DNA of 64,000 nucleotides from UBA8941 sp963780545 (GCA_963780545.1 CAWACK010000021.1:85916-149915); one strand, 5' to 3'. Counted from the stretch's first letter, positions 8,818 through 18,030 are shown. Notes: a model not told the origin generated them from the sequence alone. Translations and numbers: made by a program.

Positions 8818-9153
8818 CTAAGTCCTCCACTTTAAAGATAGGATGACGATGGACACAAGAGAAGCGGCTGCATACGCGATCGGCAGCATCACATTCATTG
8901 GCCTAGCGAGAGTCGTTGCAAGGACGAAACCCAGAACGTCGAAGATCATGAAGTATACTGCATATACGAAGAAGTTTTCGACGTTCACCCTTACCTTTGT
9001 GGGGGGTATATCCTCACCACAGGCGTAAGGCGCTAGCTTACCAACTGTGTCCGGACTCCTTGGGGCCAGGTCATTGCCTATTGCTAAAATTATGAGGGCA
9101 ACGACCACGGCGACGACTAGAACTAGGGTGAATCCGGTTAGACCTTCAAGCAA
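8818..9153 (-). CDS. nuoA: NuoA-type membrane subunit
   Basis: This 111-residue, three-helix membrane protein is the first gene of the operon. After the first helix comes KLAPYACGEDIPPTK, the counterpart of the conserved YECG loop of NuoA that lies near the quinone/E-channel region. The second helix, FVYAVYFMIFDVLGFVLATT, resembles the FDVE-containing helix of NuoA, but here the acidic residue after the Val is missing (FDVLG). NuoA is characteristic of complex I and Fpo and is usually absent from energy-converting hydrogenases. Its presence beside a [NiFe]-type large subunit is therefore notable. Confidence 0.88.
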   Translation of the reverse strand: MLEGLTGFTLVLVVAVVVALIILAIGNDLAPRSPDTVGKLAPYACGEDIPPTKVRVNVENFFVYAVYFMIFDVLGFVLATTLARPMNVMLPIAYAAASLVSIVILSLKWRT

Positions 9154-9223
9154 CTCGGTCCCTCAAACTTTCTTTTGGTGCGCGAATATAACATTCACGG
9201 TTGATGAGAATTTGGATATTTAG

Positions 9224-9237
9224 TACTATATATAGTA
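9224..9237. promoter_or_regulatory. Palindromic TATA-like box between nuo operon and sugar dehydrogenase
   Basis: The 14-base perfect palindrome TACTATATATAGTA lies in the 230-base divergent region. For the minus-strand nuo operon it would place the transcription start near 9204, about 50 bases before nuoA. The gene at 9384 has its own weaker box (ATTTATC, about 9353-9359), which suits a leaderless transcript. The assignment is by pattern and spacing only. Confidence 0.45.
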
Positions 9238-9383
9238 GAATCGATTTTAACTGATTTAAAATCTCTAGCGTGTGATTAATATGCAAGTTTGAGTATCTCA
9301 TGTTCAGTTCTGATTTTTAACTGTAAAATTCGCATTTTCATAATCCAATTAATTTATCAACGTCTCGATCAGAGGCTTAACCT

Positions 9384-10748
9384 ATGAAGCTGGTCGTCGT
9401 CGGAATGGGCTATGTTGGCACGCCCGTCGCTGCCCTCTTTGCAGACGTCCCTGGATTCACGGTCACAGGTATACAGAGACGATCTCTGAGATCCGCTTGG
9501 AAGATCGATGCAATTAACCAAGGCAAGTCTCCAATAGAGGCGGATGAGCCTGGCTTACCTGAGCTGATTGCTAGAACGGTTAAGAAGGGAACATTCAGTG
9601 TAACCAGCGACGTTTCAGTTTATTGCGAAGCTGACTCGATCATTATTGCGGTCCAGACGCCCGTCGACGAAAACCATGAACCGAAATATGAGTCTCTCCG
9701 ACAAGTCCTAGCAGACATCGGCGACAATATGAAGAAAGGAGTCCTCGTCTGCCTAGAATCAACCGTTGCACCAGGTACAACAAACCACCTCGCCAAACCC
9801 ATTCTCGAGGAACATTCAGGCATGAAGGCTGGCAGAGACTTTGGCCTACTCTTCAGCTACGAGCGCGTTATGGTCGGTCGCCTCCTCCATAATCTTACTG
9901 AGTATGACCGAATAGTTGGTGGAATCGACCCCGAATCCACTCGGCGAGGAATCGAGTTATATCGACACATCGTTAAAGCCAAATTACATTCAACTGACGC
10001 ATTGACGGCGGAGGTCGCCAAAGTCACGGAGAATGCTTACCGCGATGTCAACATAGCTTTCGCAAATGAGGTTGCACTCATCTGCGAGTCTCTAGATGTC
10101 AACGTCCATGATGTACGCAGATTCGTAAACAGCCTGCCAAATGACAACAGCAACCCCTCCGCCAACCCTTACCGCAACATGCATACACCCGGCGCTGGGG
10201 TTGGAGGACACTGCCTACCCAAAGATAGCTGGCTCCTAAAATACGGTCTCGATACATATGGCAAATTTAAATTCGAGCCGAAGATCCTTGTCGACAGCAG
10301 AAACATCAACGACTTAATGCCCAAACACATGGAGGAGCTCACCGAAGAGGCTCTCAAGGAGAAAAGCCTCAAATTAAATAGTGTCAAGATTGTCATACTT
10401 GGTATAGCCTTCCTCGAAAATAGCGACGACACACGAAACACGCCTACCGAACCACTCTATAACTCGCTGAAAAATAGATGTAAGGATATTATAATTCACG
10501 ATCCATATGTTAAAGAATATAAGGACATTAAAATCACTGCAAACCTCGAGGAAGCAATAAAGGATAGAGATTGTCTCATTTTGGTCACCCGCCACAGGGA
10601 ATACTTCTTCCTTAAACCCGAGTGGCTAAAGAAGCAAATGAGGACCCCCATAATCGTCGATGGGAGAAATGTATTTGACCAGAGCCTATTTTTGAAAGCA
10701 GGTTTCGCCTTCAGGGGAGTTGGATTACCTAGAAAAAGCGAGAATTAG
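9384..10748 (+). CDS. wecC: UDP-N-acetylmannosamine/UDP-sugar dehydrogenase
   Basis: This 454-residue enzyme of the UDP-glucose/GDP-mannose dehydrogenase family oxidises the C6 hydroxyl of a nucleotide sugar to a uronate in two NAD-dependent steps. It has the N-terminal Rossmann motif GMGYVG (residues 7-12), the middle-domain Lys213 in EVAKVTENAYRDV, and catalytic Cys277 in GVGGHCLPKD. The C-terminal domain starts around residue 340 (VVILGIAFLENSDDTRNTP). The FANE and GGHCLPKDSW features favour the UDP-ManNAc branch, but the exact substrate cannot be read from the sequence. The product would feed surface glycans or protein glycosylation. Its stop overlaps the convergent HtrA stop. Confidence 0.88.
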   Translation: MKLVVVGMGYVGTPVAALFADVPGFTVTGIQRRSLRSAWKIDAINQGKSPIEADEPGLPELIARTVKKGTFSVTSDVSVYCEADSIIIAVQTPVDENHEPKYESLRQVLADIGDNMKKGVLVCLESTVAPGTTNHLAKPILEEHSGMKAGRDFGLLFSYERVMVGRLLHNLTEYDRIVGGIDPESTRRGIELYRHIVKAKLHSTDALTAEVAKVTENAYRDVNIAFANEVALICESLDVNVHDVRRFVNSLPNDNSNPSANPYRNMHTPGAGVGGHCLPKDSWLLKYGLDTYGKFKFEPKILVDSRNINDLMPKHMEELTEEALKEKSLKLNSVKIVILGIAFLENSDDTRNTPTEPLYNSLKNRCKDIIIHDPYVKEYKDIKITANLEEAIKDRDCLILVTRHREYFFLKPEWLKKQMRTPIIVDGRNVFDQSLFLKAGFAFRGVGLPRKSEN

Positions 10749-12076
10749 CTGGAAGATCTCACGCCGAGAGTCACCATGATAGTCATTGCGGCGCCATCTC
10801 TGATTATACTGAGCGTCATCGTGTCGCCGGGTCGCTTATTTCTTTGAATGTAAAGTAAGACGTCGTACTGTCCCTTCACGCTCTGGCCATCAACGGCTGT
10901 GATGACATCTCCTCCCAGGATTACAGTAGAACCACCGATCACCGTGGCTCTCGTGCCTCCTTTAAGACCCGCTTTCTGCGCTGGGCTCCCCGGGTTCACA
11001 GAGGTGATTAGCGTGCCGTGGGTTCCTGCAGGGAGACTCATCGCCGAGATAATCTCCGGGGTAAGGTCGATATCGGAGACACCGAGGTAAGACTGATCGT
11101 ACTTTCCTGTCGAAATCAAGCTCGGCAGCTCCCGTGCGATCGTATCGCTAGGGACTGCGAAACCGATGCCGTTCGAGGTCTGAGACGGGATAGCAGTATT
11201 AATCCCTACGACCTCCCCGTTAAGGTTTAGGAGCGGGCCTCCACTATTACCCGGATTGATGGCTGCATCTGTCTGTATAACATCCACAATCGGGTATCCA
11301 CTTGCGGAGTTCATTTCCCTACCAACGGCGCTTACTATCCCACTCGTCAATGTGTCGGCTAATCCGTAAGGGTTCCCGATAGCTATGACTGGTTCGCCAA
11401 CCTTCAAGTCGGAGGATGAACTAAGTTTAATGGGCTTCAGGAGGCTGGCTGTGGCGTTTACCTTTATTACAGCGATATCTGAGAAGGGGTCAGCTCCTAC
11501 GACTGCCGCTGGCAATATGGTTCCGTTGATGAAGGTGACTATGATGCTGTTCGCCCCATCTATCACATGGTCGTTGGTCACAATCCTCCCTTCGGTGTCA
11601 TAAACAAAACCACTACCTTGAACTGTCCCAAGTGGGAGAGTTGACGTTATCAGCACCACACTGTTATTCGTAGCGTCGTAGAGTTTACTGTAATCTAAGG
11701 TACTCTGATTTGAGGGTGTTGTCCCGAAACCCAAATTGCTCAAAGTATCGCTAAGTGTCGATATCTTTGAATTAGCCTCATTCAAGTTTGCAACTAGTGT
11801 CTGAACCGAAGAGGTTAACGTCGTCACTTGTCCGGAGAGTCTACTGATCTTGTTCCCACTGTCCCAATAAACGTAGACTGAGAAGCTAGCAAACAACAAG
11901 ACCAGGATAACTAGAATTGTAGTAACTAGATTATTGTCGCCATTCTTCTGCTGGATTTCAAGGACCTTCTCTGATGAAGTTGGTTGATTAGAGTTTTCGG
12001 GGTTCTGCTCACTGTGGACTAATTCACCTTGAGAAGGCTGATCTTCAACCTTCTTCTCGTCAATCGACTTTGACAT
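10745..12076 (-). CDS. HtrA/DegP-like membrane-anchored serine protease with PDZ domain
   Basis: The 443-residue protein has a polar N-terminus, one transmembrane helix (about 51-70), a Ser/Thr-rich coiled segment (about 75-115), a trypsin-like protease domain and a C-terminal PDZ domain (about 345-438). The catalytic triad is His170 (VTNDHVID), Asp200 (FSDIAVI) and Ser278 (NPGNSGGPLL). It should act outside the membrane, degrading misfolded envelope proteins. It is the last gene of an envelope operon that also holds a LolD/MacB-like transporter. The topology with an uncleaved anchor fits archaeal HtrA homologues. Confidence 0.93.
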   Translation of the reverse strand: MSKSIDEKKVEDQPSQGELVHSEQNPENSNQPTSSEKVLEIQQKNGDNNLVTTILVILVLLFASFSVYVYWDSGNKISRLSGQVTTLTSSVQTLVANLNEANSKISTLSDTLSNLGFGTTPSNQSTLDYSKLYDATNNSVVLITSTLPLGTVQGSGFVYDTEGRIVTNDHVIDGANSIIVTFINGTILPAAVVGADPFSDIAVIKVNATASLLKPIKLSSSSDLKVGEPVIAIGNPYGLADTLTSGIVSAVGREMNSASGYPIVDVIQTDAAINPGNSGGPLLNLNGEVVGINTAIPSQTSNGIGFAVPSDTIARELPSLISTGKYDQSYLGVSDIDLTPEIISAMSLPAGTHGTLITSVNPGSPAQKAGLKGGTRATVIGGSTVILGGDVITAVDGQSVKGQYDVLLYIQRNKRPGDTMTLSIIRDGAAMTIMVTLGVRSSS

Positions 12077-12082
12077 CTTTTT

Positions 12083-12785
12083 TTACCCTGTTGGTGGTCG
12101 GAATCCCCCACCACCTCCGAATCCGCCGCCACCACCACCTACAATTATTCTACTTCCTCCGCCTAGTATTCCGAAGCCTCTGAAGGCGCTTCTCGAACCT
12201 CCACCAAGGCTAATTGGTACACCTATGAATGTCAATGCAAGGGATATGGCAACGGGGATTAGAACAGCAACAGCCGCCTTTTTCCTGCTTAACCCGTAGT
12301 TTGCCATCGCAGCAACAGCTGAGAGAATCAGCGTTGCCGAGTTGAAGACGTTGAATTCACCAAGCAGTACACCAATTACACCTAAGCCTGTTGCAGTCCG
12401 AGGGATCGTAGGTGAAAGTCATCACATCTACTATGCTAAGCAAACCCTGAATAACCAAGGGAATGTAAGCGAACCCGTTCATTGCTAGGAATCGCCTCAG
12501 ACTGCCTTTTCCCTTCAACACCCTGGCCATAGCGTGGATTACCAAGCTAGAGACTAGCCATAAAGCTAGATAAGTGCCAAATGATATTGCCGCAGTGATA
12601 TAGACCGAAGTCCCTACTGTAGATGATGCGAATGTAGACTTCCCCGCTTCAATAATTACCGATGCCGCGGTTAGTAAAGCAGCCACCAATACGACAGCAA
12701 AACCCTTTATCAGGTCTTTACTAGTCCAGTTCTCGAACCAACCCTTCAATCCTTTGCTTTTCACTGTTTCAACTGTCTTACTCAT
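12083..12785 (-). CDS. Yip1-like membrane protein with glycine-rich tail, frameshifted
   Basis: The protein is read from 12785 as a Yip1/YIF1-type membrane protein with four to five helices (WENWTSKDLIKGFAVV-like opening, later AMARVLKGKGSLRRFL). The frame breaks near 12400. The alternative frame continues with GLGVIGVLLGEFNVF and NYGLSRKKAAVAVLI, which is the typical last part of Yip1 proteins, and ends in a glycine-rich tail after residue 195 or so. The first frame would otherwise stop in an unrelated Cys/Trp-rich peptide. The role in the operon is not known. It overlaps the permease gene by eight bases. Confidence 0.75.
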
Positions 12786-14005
12786 ATCTCAACGCCTCCA
12801 CTGGATTCATCCTCGAAGCATGCCACGCGGGGTAAAGCCCCGAAAGCAAGCACGTCGCAACGGAGAAGCCTAAAACAAGCAACCCGAGGCTGATTGTTAT
12901 AGCCGCCGTAACCCCAATTATTTGACCAATTATTATACTGATGGCAAATCCCAGACTCGCGCCGACAATACCCCCAACTATACCTGTGAGGGCCGCTTCA
13001 GTCAAAAACATGTAGAGGACATCGCGACTCTTAGCTCCGAGGGCCTTCATAGTGCCTATCTCACGGGTCCTCTCAAGAACGCTGATAGTCATGGTGTTGA
13101 TGATCCCTATGCCAGCTACGACGAGGGAGATGGCAGCTATTCCCCTAAGAACTGCTTGAATCGTCCCGAGAATGCCCGTAACGGTCGCTTGCGCTGTCGT
13201 GGGGTTCGTCACTCTTACACTTTTCAGCGTATTACTAATCTCTGTAGTAACGTTGCCAACTAAGCTTGCTGAAGTGGGCAGTACTTGAATTGAACTGTAA
13301 ACCCCTGACCGCTCATAAAACTGATCGAATGTTGCAAGGGGTACCAATATCATTGAGTCACTCGAGCCGAAGCTGCCGCCCGTCGCCTTAAGAATTCCCA
13401 CGATTTTTACCGTCGTCTTCTTTTGGACTCCATTCACCGTAGCAGTGAATACTAGATTATCGCCTAACGCGAGAATTGAGGAATTTTGGGTCGTAGGTTT
13501 AATAACATTGGCACCAACTACGGCCACTGCGACATCTGTACGCGTTAATGCCCTGCCTTGGGATATCTGTAGAGACTTGTTAATGTTGAAGTACAGATCT
13601 GGTTATTCCCGTAACCGAGTTACCGTAGGTTTTCCCTTTTACAGAGTAAGTTGCTGATCCACCTGAATCCAGAGGAGCAGCAACACTAACGAATTTGAGG
13701 TTGGAAATCGTATTCACATCTCTATATGTTAATGTACGTTCGTTAGTGGTCGTCGCTCCGCCTCCGCCTCCACCAAGGAATCCTATACCTCCACCTCTTG
13801 AGGCTGTAACCGTTATTGTTGTTGCACCTAGGGTACCCAGTTGATTAGTTACGGAGTTGGTCAGCCCTTGGGTTATGGAAACCAAGCCGGTAACAGCAGC
13901 GCAGCCGATTAGTATCCCAATTAGGTTGAGAGCGAACCTGAACTTGCGTTCGTTAACGCTATTTGCTGAGATACCTAGGATATCGAAAAACTTCACGGGC
14001 CTCAC
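12778..14005 (-). CDS. MacB/LolC-like ABC transporter permease, frameshifted
   Basis: This FtsX-fold permease of about 409 residues is paired with the ATPase at 15531-16220. The N-terminus from 14005 has the first helix and a periplasmic-side domain with a Gly-rich loop. The frame is lost at about 13590, after GNSVTGITRS. The other frame continues with DLYFNINKSLQISQGRAL and runs to three C-terminal helices with the FtsX hallmark TMTISVLERTREIGTMKALG. The ending HASRMNPVEALRYE is typical of MacB. Such transporters move lipoproteins, peptides or envelope stress signals; the substrate is unknown. Confidence 0.87.
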
Positions 14006-15534
14006 CTAATCCCGAGTATTGCCCTAATCCAGCCCAAAATTCCTCCAGATGTGGAAGATCCCCCTGTAGGTCTCGTAGCGGTCTTTGGAGTTATCGAGAC
14101 GGGTACGCTTATCGTCTTGGCTACCTGCAGGTTCATGTTGTTGAAGTAGGTGATCTTTAGCTGCAATGAGTAGTTCCCTGGGCGGGCACTTGATGCTGTG
14201 CCTACGCTGATTGTGAAGGGAACTGGGCTATCGGGGTCTATTGCGCCTAGGTACTCGGAACTACCCGTCTGGTTCATAAATGGACCTCCCGGTAATGCTT
14301 CGATGTATGTGAACTGGATGTTGCCCGTCCCAATCAGCAACAGATTCGACTGTACCGAGAGGGTACTTCCGGTCACGACTGTGAGCGGCGACCCGTTGAT
14401 TAAGCTAAATTGAGTGTATTCATCTACAACAACCGTTAGGGTCTCGGAGCTTGAGCCCACCTGTCCATTCGAATTAAGGTATTTTATTGTGATGGTTAAT
14501 GGGATGGAGCTTATTGTTGTTGATCCATCTAAAATAAGGTCATAATTTAGATTTGCCTTGTCTCCTGGTTTCATGGTTCCTAGGGAACTGGTCGTTGAGC
14601 TTAGAGGAGAGACGAAGCCTGTAGTGTCAAGTGTCAGAGTAGCGATAGTGTTGTAGGCTGTCGCATCGCTGCAGTTTACTTCAAGGTTCATTGTGAATTT
14701 TTCTCCGGGGTAAACCGTTGATCCCGGGTTAACATTTTTAACAGTGAAGATCGGGTTTAGAACGACAGCTGGTGAATTCACTTCTAGAGGCAGAGTGAGA
14801 GTTTCCTTGAATATGTATCCATCAGCATCGAAATAGTATACAGTGGCAGACAATGGGTATGGACCAATAGGTGTCCCCTGAAGCGTTTTTATTTGCACTG
14901 GGAATGTCTTTGACATGCCAGCGTTCAAACTTTGGATCTGAAGCGTTGGGTTTCCAATAATTGACACGTAATCTGAAGACATAGCCAGTTCAACCTCAAC
15001 ACCTTTGAGAGTCTCATTCGAGACATTCACTACGTTGAGCGTGACGTTGTTTATCTGGCCGGAGCTCATCTCGTTTGATGATATCGATAGATCAATTTGT
15101 GGCATGAATGTCTCGGTGACCGAGATTGTAATCGGAACTGTCACCGTCACTTGACTGCCCATGCGAGTATAGTTCAGCTGTAGGTTGAGCTGGTAGTCTC
15201 CAACCGATACACTTTGGTCGACCATAACAGTTGCGCTATAAGTCGTGCTTGTACCGGACGTGATCACGTTTATGACTTCTTGAGCTCCAGTTATAACTGA
15301 GAAACCCGAAGAAGCTGGTACGAGGAAAGCCTCGATCTCGTAAGCATTGAAGTTTCCGCTGTTGCTTAATGTGATAGTGACCACACCCTGTTTGCCGGCT
15401 GTAAACGGTGCGCTGCTAGCCGACACCTCTAGGTGAGGAAAATAATCATCGGCGTGCGCTAAACCTAGTTGGCCCGCTAGCAGGCAGACCATGATTAATG
15501 GAATCAAAATCAGTTTCTTACTCATATGTTTCAC
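14002..15534 (-). CDS. Secreted protein with repeated CARDB/NEW3-like beta domains
   Basis: This protein of about 510 residues has a signal peptide (best start at 15525, MSKKLILIPLIMVCLLAG, cleavage after AHA). It is made of four or five beta-rich repeats of about 100 residues, each with a pattern such as AGKQGVVTITLSNSGNFNA or SSGQINNVTLNVVNVSNETL, as in CARDB/NEW3 and COG1361 S-layer-type proteins. The C-terminus is a Gly/Ser linker and a short hydrophobic end. It lies between the ATPase and permease genes with four-base overlaps on each side. It is probably the extracellular partner of this transporter. Confidence 0.8.
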   Translation of the reverse strand: MKHMSKKLILIPLIMVCLLAGQLGLAHADDYFPHLEVSASSAPFTAGKQGVVTITLSNSGNFNAYEIEAFLVPASSGFSVITGAQEVINVITSGTSTTYSATVMVDQSVSVGDYQLNLQLNYTRMGSQVTVTVPITISVTETFMPQIDLSISSNEMSSGQINNVTLNVVNVSNETLKGVEVELAMSSDYVSIIGNPTLQIQSLNAGMSKTFPVQIKTLQGTPIGPYPLSATVYYFDADGYIFKETLTLPLEVNSPAVVLNPIFTVKNVNPGSTVYPGEKFTMNLEVNCSDATAYNTIATLTLDTTGFVSPLSSTTSSLGTMKPGDKANLNYDLILDGSTTISSIPLTITIKYLNSNGQVGSSSETLTVVVDEYTQFSLINGSPLTVVTGSTLSVQSNLLLIGTGNIQFTYIEALPGGPFMNQTGSSEYLGAIDPDSPVPFTISVGTASSARPGNYSLQLKITYFNNMNLQVAKTISVPVSITPKTATRPTGGSSTSGGILGWIRAILGIR

Positions 15535-16220
15535 CTTACTCTTTTTTCTCCCGCGATAGCTCCATCTCTAATTTGAACGATCCTATCGGTATCTTCACCG
15601 ACGCTCGGATCATGAGTAATAAGCACGAAGGTCTTACCGAAGTCCTTGTTTAGTTTCCTCAGAATACCCATGATCTCCTGCCCCGTTTTTGAGTCAAGGT
15701 TACCCGTGAGCTCATCACAGAGTAAGAGCGGAGGATCATTCGCAAGCGCCCTCGCGATCGCGACACGTTGCTGCTCACCGCCACTCATCTGATTTGGCTT
15801 GTGATCTATTCTATCGCCTAAGCCCATCAAGGTTAGGAGCTCTTTCGCTCTAACAACACGCTTTCCGCGTGAAATGCCACCAATAGCCATAGGTAACTCA
15901 ACGTTTCCGAGGGCATCCATCCTATGGACGAGATTATATTGCTGAAAAATGAAGCCCACCTGCTTGTTACGTAGGGTCGCAAGTTGGTTGTCGTTAAGTG
16001 TCGATACGTCCACGCCATTTATGAAAACCTTTCCTGAGGTCGGTCGATCTAAAGCGCCAATCATGTTAAGAAGTGTAGACTTCCCACTCCCAGATGGCCC
16101 CATAATCGCCAACATCTCTCCAGGCTCAACAATCAGATCAATTCCCTTCAAGACTGTGAGGGGTTGACCGGCTTCCATGTACGTTTTCACGAGCCCGCGA
16201 GTTTCAATAATTGGCACCAT
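15531..16220 (-). CDS. LolD/MacB-type ABC transporter ATPase
   Basis: The 229-residue nucleotide-binding subunit has Walker A GPSGSGKSTLL, Q-loop FQQYNLVHRMD, signature MSGGEQQRVAIARAL, Walker B LLLCDELTGNLD and H-loop ITHDPSV. The usual Pro of DEPTGNLD is Leu here, while the catalytic Glu is kept. It belongs to the family that energises MacB, LolCE and FtsX-like permeases. It is the first gene of the operon leading to the CARDB protein, permease, Yip1-like protein and HtrA. Confidence 0.93.
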   Translation of the reverse strand: MVPIIETRGLVKTYMEAGQPLTVLKGIDLIVEPGEMLAIMGPSGSGKSTLLNMIGALDRPTSGKVFINGVDVSTLNDNQLATLRNKQVGFIFQQYNLVHRMDALGNVELPMAIGGISRGKRVVRAKELLTLMGLGDRIDHKPNQMSGGEQQRVAIARALANDPPLLLCDELTGNLDSKTGQEIMGILRKLNKDFGKTFVLITHDPSVGEDTDRIVQIRDGAIAGEKRVR

Positions 16221-16403
16221 AGCTAATCACAAAGTTTACCCTATTGTAAGTAAGCGGATCTACTCGAAAACAACACAATCCTCGAATCTAAACCTTTTGC
16301 CTTGAATTGGAACTCGATCTCGTTCGTCAAGCAGTATCCTGCGAGAAGCAGCGAAACCCGCTAATAAACCCATTTTTCAAAATTATACCATAATCTATTC
16401 GAA

Positions 16404-16437
16404 ATCGTAGTACGATATTTTTTAATGAGACTCATTA
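16404..16437. promoter_or_regulatory. Two adjacent palindromes upstream of winged-helix gene, probable operator
   Basis: ATCGTAGTACGAT (16404-16416) and TAATGAGACTCATTA (16423-16437) are perfect palindromes around a single central base. Their centres are 20 bases apart, about two helical turns. The second overlaps the TATA-like stretch ATTATAAC (16434-16441), which would start transcription just before the gene at 16469. Binding by the downstream regulator would block the promoter. This is inferred from symmetry and position. Confidence 0.45.
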
Positions 16438-16468
16438 TAACATTACAATTAACTCCTCGTGGACAACT

Positions 16469-16792
16469 ATGGCCTTCTCTAAACGCTCCTTCAAGCAACT
16501 CATTCTTTGGCTCATAGAGGGCTCTAGGGGAGGAGTCAATAGGGGCAGGATAATCGAGGCAATAAAAGCAGAACCACTCAACGCGAACCAGCTCTGCAAC
16601 CTCCTCGGAGTTGACTATCGGACGATCCGCCACCACCTAGATGTACTCGAGAAGAACCGTCTCATAACTGCAGTGGGAGAACACTACGGGAAGGTTTACT
16701 TCCTCAGTCAAGACCTCGAGCAGAGTTACGATGATTTTGAAGAGATTTGGAAGAGAATTGCAACAAGGTTGAATAATGATGAACCCGAATGA
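16469..16792 (+). CDS. ArsR-type winged-helix transcription regulator
   Basis: This 107-residue DNA-binding protein has one winged helix-turn-helix domain. Residues 25-75 contain the recognition region ANQLCNLLGVDYRTIRHHLD, followed by the wing NRLITAVGEHYGKVYFLS. Archaea often encode such a regulator next to a small membrane protein, as here, where the two genes overlap by 17 bases. It probably represses its own promoter through the palindromes just upstream. The signal sensed is unknown. Confidence 0.88.
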   Translation: MAFSKRSFKQLILWLIEGSRGGVNRGRIIEAIKAEPLNANQLCNLLGVDYRTIRHHLDVLEKNRLITAVGEHYGKVYFLSQDLEQSYDDFEEIWKRIATRLNNDEPE

Positions 16793-17248
16793 GAAGCGAA
16801 TGCAGAGGACGACGTGGCTTTACATAGCCCTTTTCGGGTTACTAATCATATTCGTAGCTGGCTTCATAGGTATACCATATCTTAGCCATCTCTACCTCCA
16901 CGCCGACAGACCCAGACTGGAGGAACTCACCCCACAGCAACTACAGGAATTAAGCAACACGATAGCACTATACATAAAAGGCAGATCATTCTGGCTCTGA
17001 TCAATGCGGCTTTGTTAATCTACCTGATGATCCTATATACAAGGATCTACAGGGATACAAAAACAACCTTCAGTCTTTGCTTAGTTCTATTCTCGTTTAC
17101 GCTTCTCCTATACTCAATATCTAGCAATCCTCTCCTGATCTGGTTAACTGGCTTTCAGCGAGCTAACATCTTGGGCATTTTCAACTTCTTCCCAGATATC
17201 TTCACAACTATTGCTTCAATTATATTGATCTATCTCAGCAGACAATGA
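16776..17248 (+). CDS. Small polytopic membrane protein, frameshifted
   Basis: The protein starts inside the regulator gene (MMNPNEKRM), with a first helix at about residues 12-35. The frame is lost near 16980, after IALYIK. The alternative frame continues with RQIILALINAALLIYLMI and runs through three more hydrophobic helices to LIYLSRQ. The restored protein of about 157 residues has four helices and resembles the small membrane partners that accompany archaeal ArsR-type regulators. I know no biochemical function for it. One base difference explains the break. Confidence 0.72.
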
Positions 17249-17270
17249 GCTCGCTTTCACAATCGTAAAA

Positions 17271-17948
17271 TTATCTAAGCTGTTCTGGTAAATGGTCATA
17301 TATTTTGTTAATTAATTCATAATTAGAACAAAGTAACATTGCACCACATATTCCGAAAGCAGCCCCTGCAACTACATCAGTAGGGTAATGAACGCCAACG
17401 TATATCCTTGAAAATCCAACAAGAGTTGCTTCAATCGTGAGTAGAATCGCCCACCTTTTCCTCAGCCTAAGCCAAGCAACTACGGATCCCCCAGCAACAA
17501 TCAAAGTGTGCCCCGAGGGAAAACTGGAGTCTAATTCAGCTGGAACGAGGCGGCGTACATTGGGGAGTGTTTCGTAGGGTCTAGGTCTAAATTCAACTCC
17601 CTTTGCAATTGACCCAGTTATAGCAAGGATGAGAAATAGGAGACCAAGGGTTATCGCTGTCTTCTTCGCCTTTTCTCCGCCGAAAACAAAGAGACCTACC
17701 CCCAGGGCCCCCCAAATGAGTTCCCTTCCGTAGAGACTCATAAATACCATGAATAAGTCGATGACTTTTGATGGTCTTAGGGTATTAATCATCTTAAACA
17801 CAGTTATATCAAACGTTTGAGTATAACCGTTAAAGACAATAAAACTTAGAACCACGTAACCGGCCGCAAATAAGAGACTAAAGATGATCAGTTTATTCGA
17901 AGTGATATTTTTAATAGTCTTGGCCTCTGGCAGTTTCCAACCCCTCAT
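17271..17948 (-). CDS. PAP2-family membrane phosphatase
   Basis: This 225-residue protein has about six membrane helices. The three PAP2 motifs are complete: KGVEFRPRP (KxxxxxxRP), SSFPSGHT (PSGH) and SRIYVGVHYPTDVVAG (SRxxxxxHxxxD). It dephosphorylates lipid-linked pyrophosphates or phosphatidate-like substrates on the outer face of the membrane. In an archaeon, recycling of dolichyl pyrophosphate or lipid phosphatase activity is plausible, but the substrate cannot be read from the sequence. Confidence 0.9.
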   Translation of the reverse strand: MRGWKLPEAKTIKNITSNKLIIFSLLFAAGYVVLSFIVFNGYTQTFDITVFKMINTLRPSKVIDLFMVFMSLYGRELIWGALGVGLFVFGGEKAKKTAITLGLLFLILAITGSIAKGVEFRPRPYETLPNVRRLVPAELDSSFPSGHTLIVAGGSVVAWLRLRKRWAILLTIEATLVGFSRIYVGVHYPTDVVAGAAFGICGAMLLCSNYELINKIYDHLPEQLR

Positions 17949-17999
17949 TTTTTGCTTCAGGTGGAACGAATCTATTTAACTGCTTTCTCATTTAATGTC

Positions 18000-18030
18000 T
18001 TTGACGGCGAAGTCAAACATATAAATTTAA
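18000..18030 (+). promoter_or_regulatory. Promoter of MgtA-type ATPase with inverted repeat next to TATA box
   Basis: A TATA-like box ATATAAATTTAA lies at 18019-18030. Directly before it is the perfect inverted repeat TTTGAC-N6-GTCAAA (18000-18017). The predicted transcription start is near 18050. The repeat occupies the BRE position, so a bound regulator could either activate or block transcription factor B. The assignment is by pattern only. Confidence 0.45.

Noticed and set aside
16361..16636. 91-residue minus-strand frame opposite the winged-helix gene
   Set aside because: It has no family features and is antisense to a clear regulator gene and its operator.
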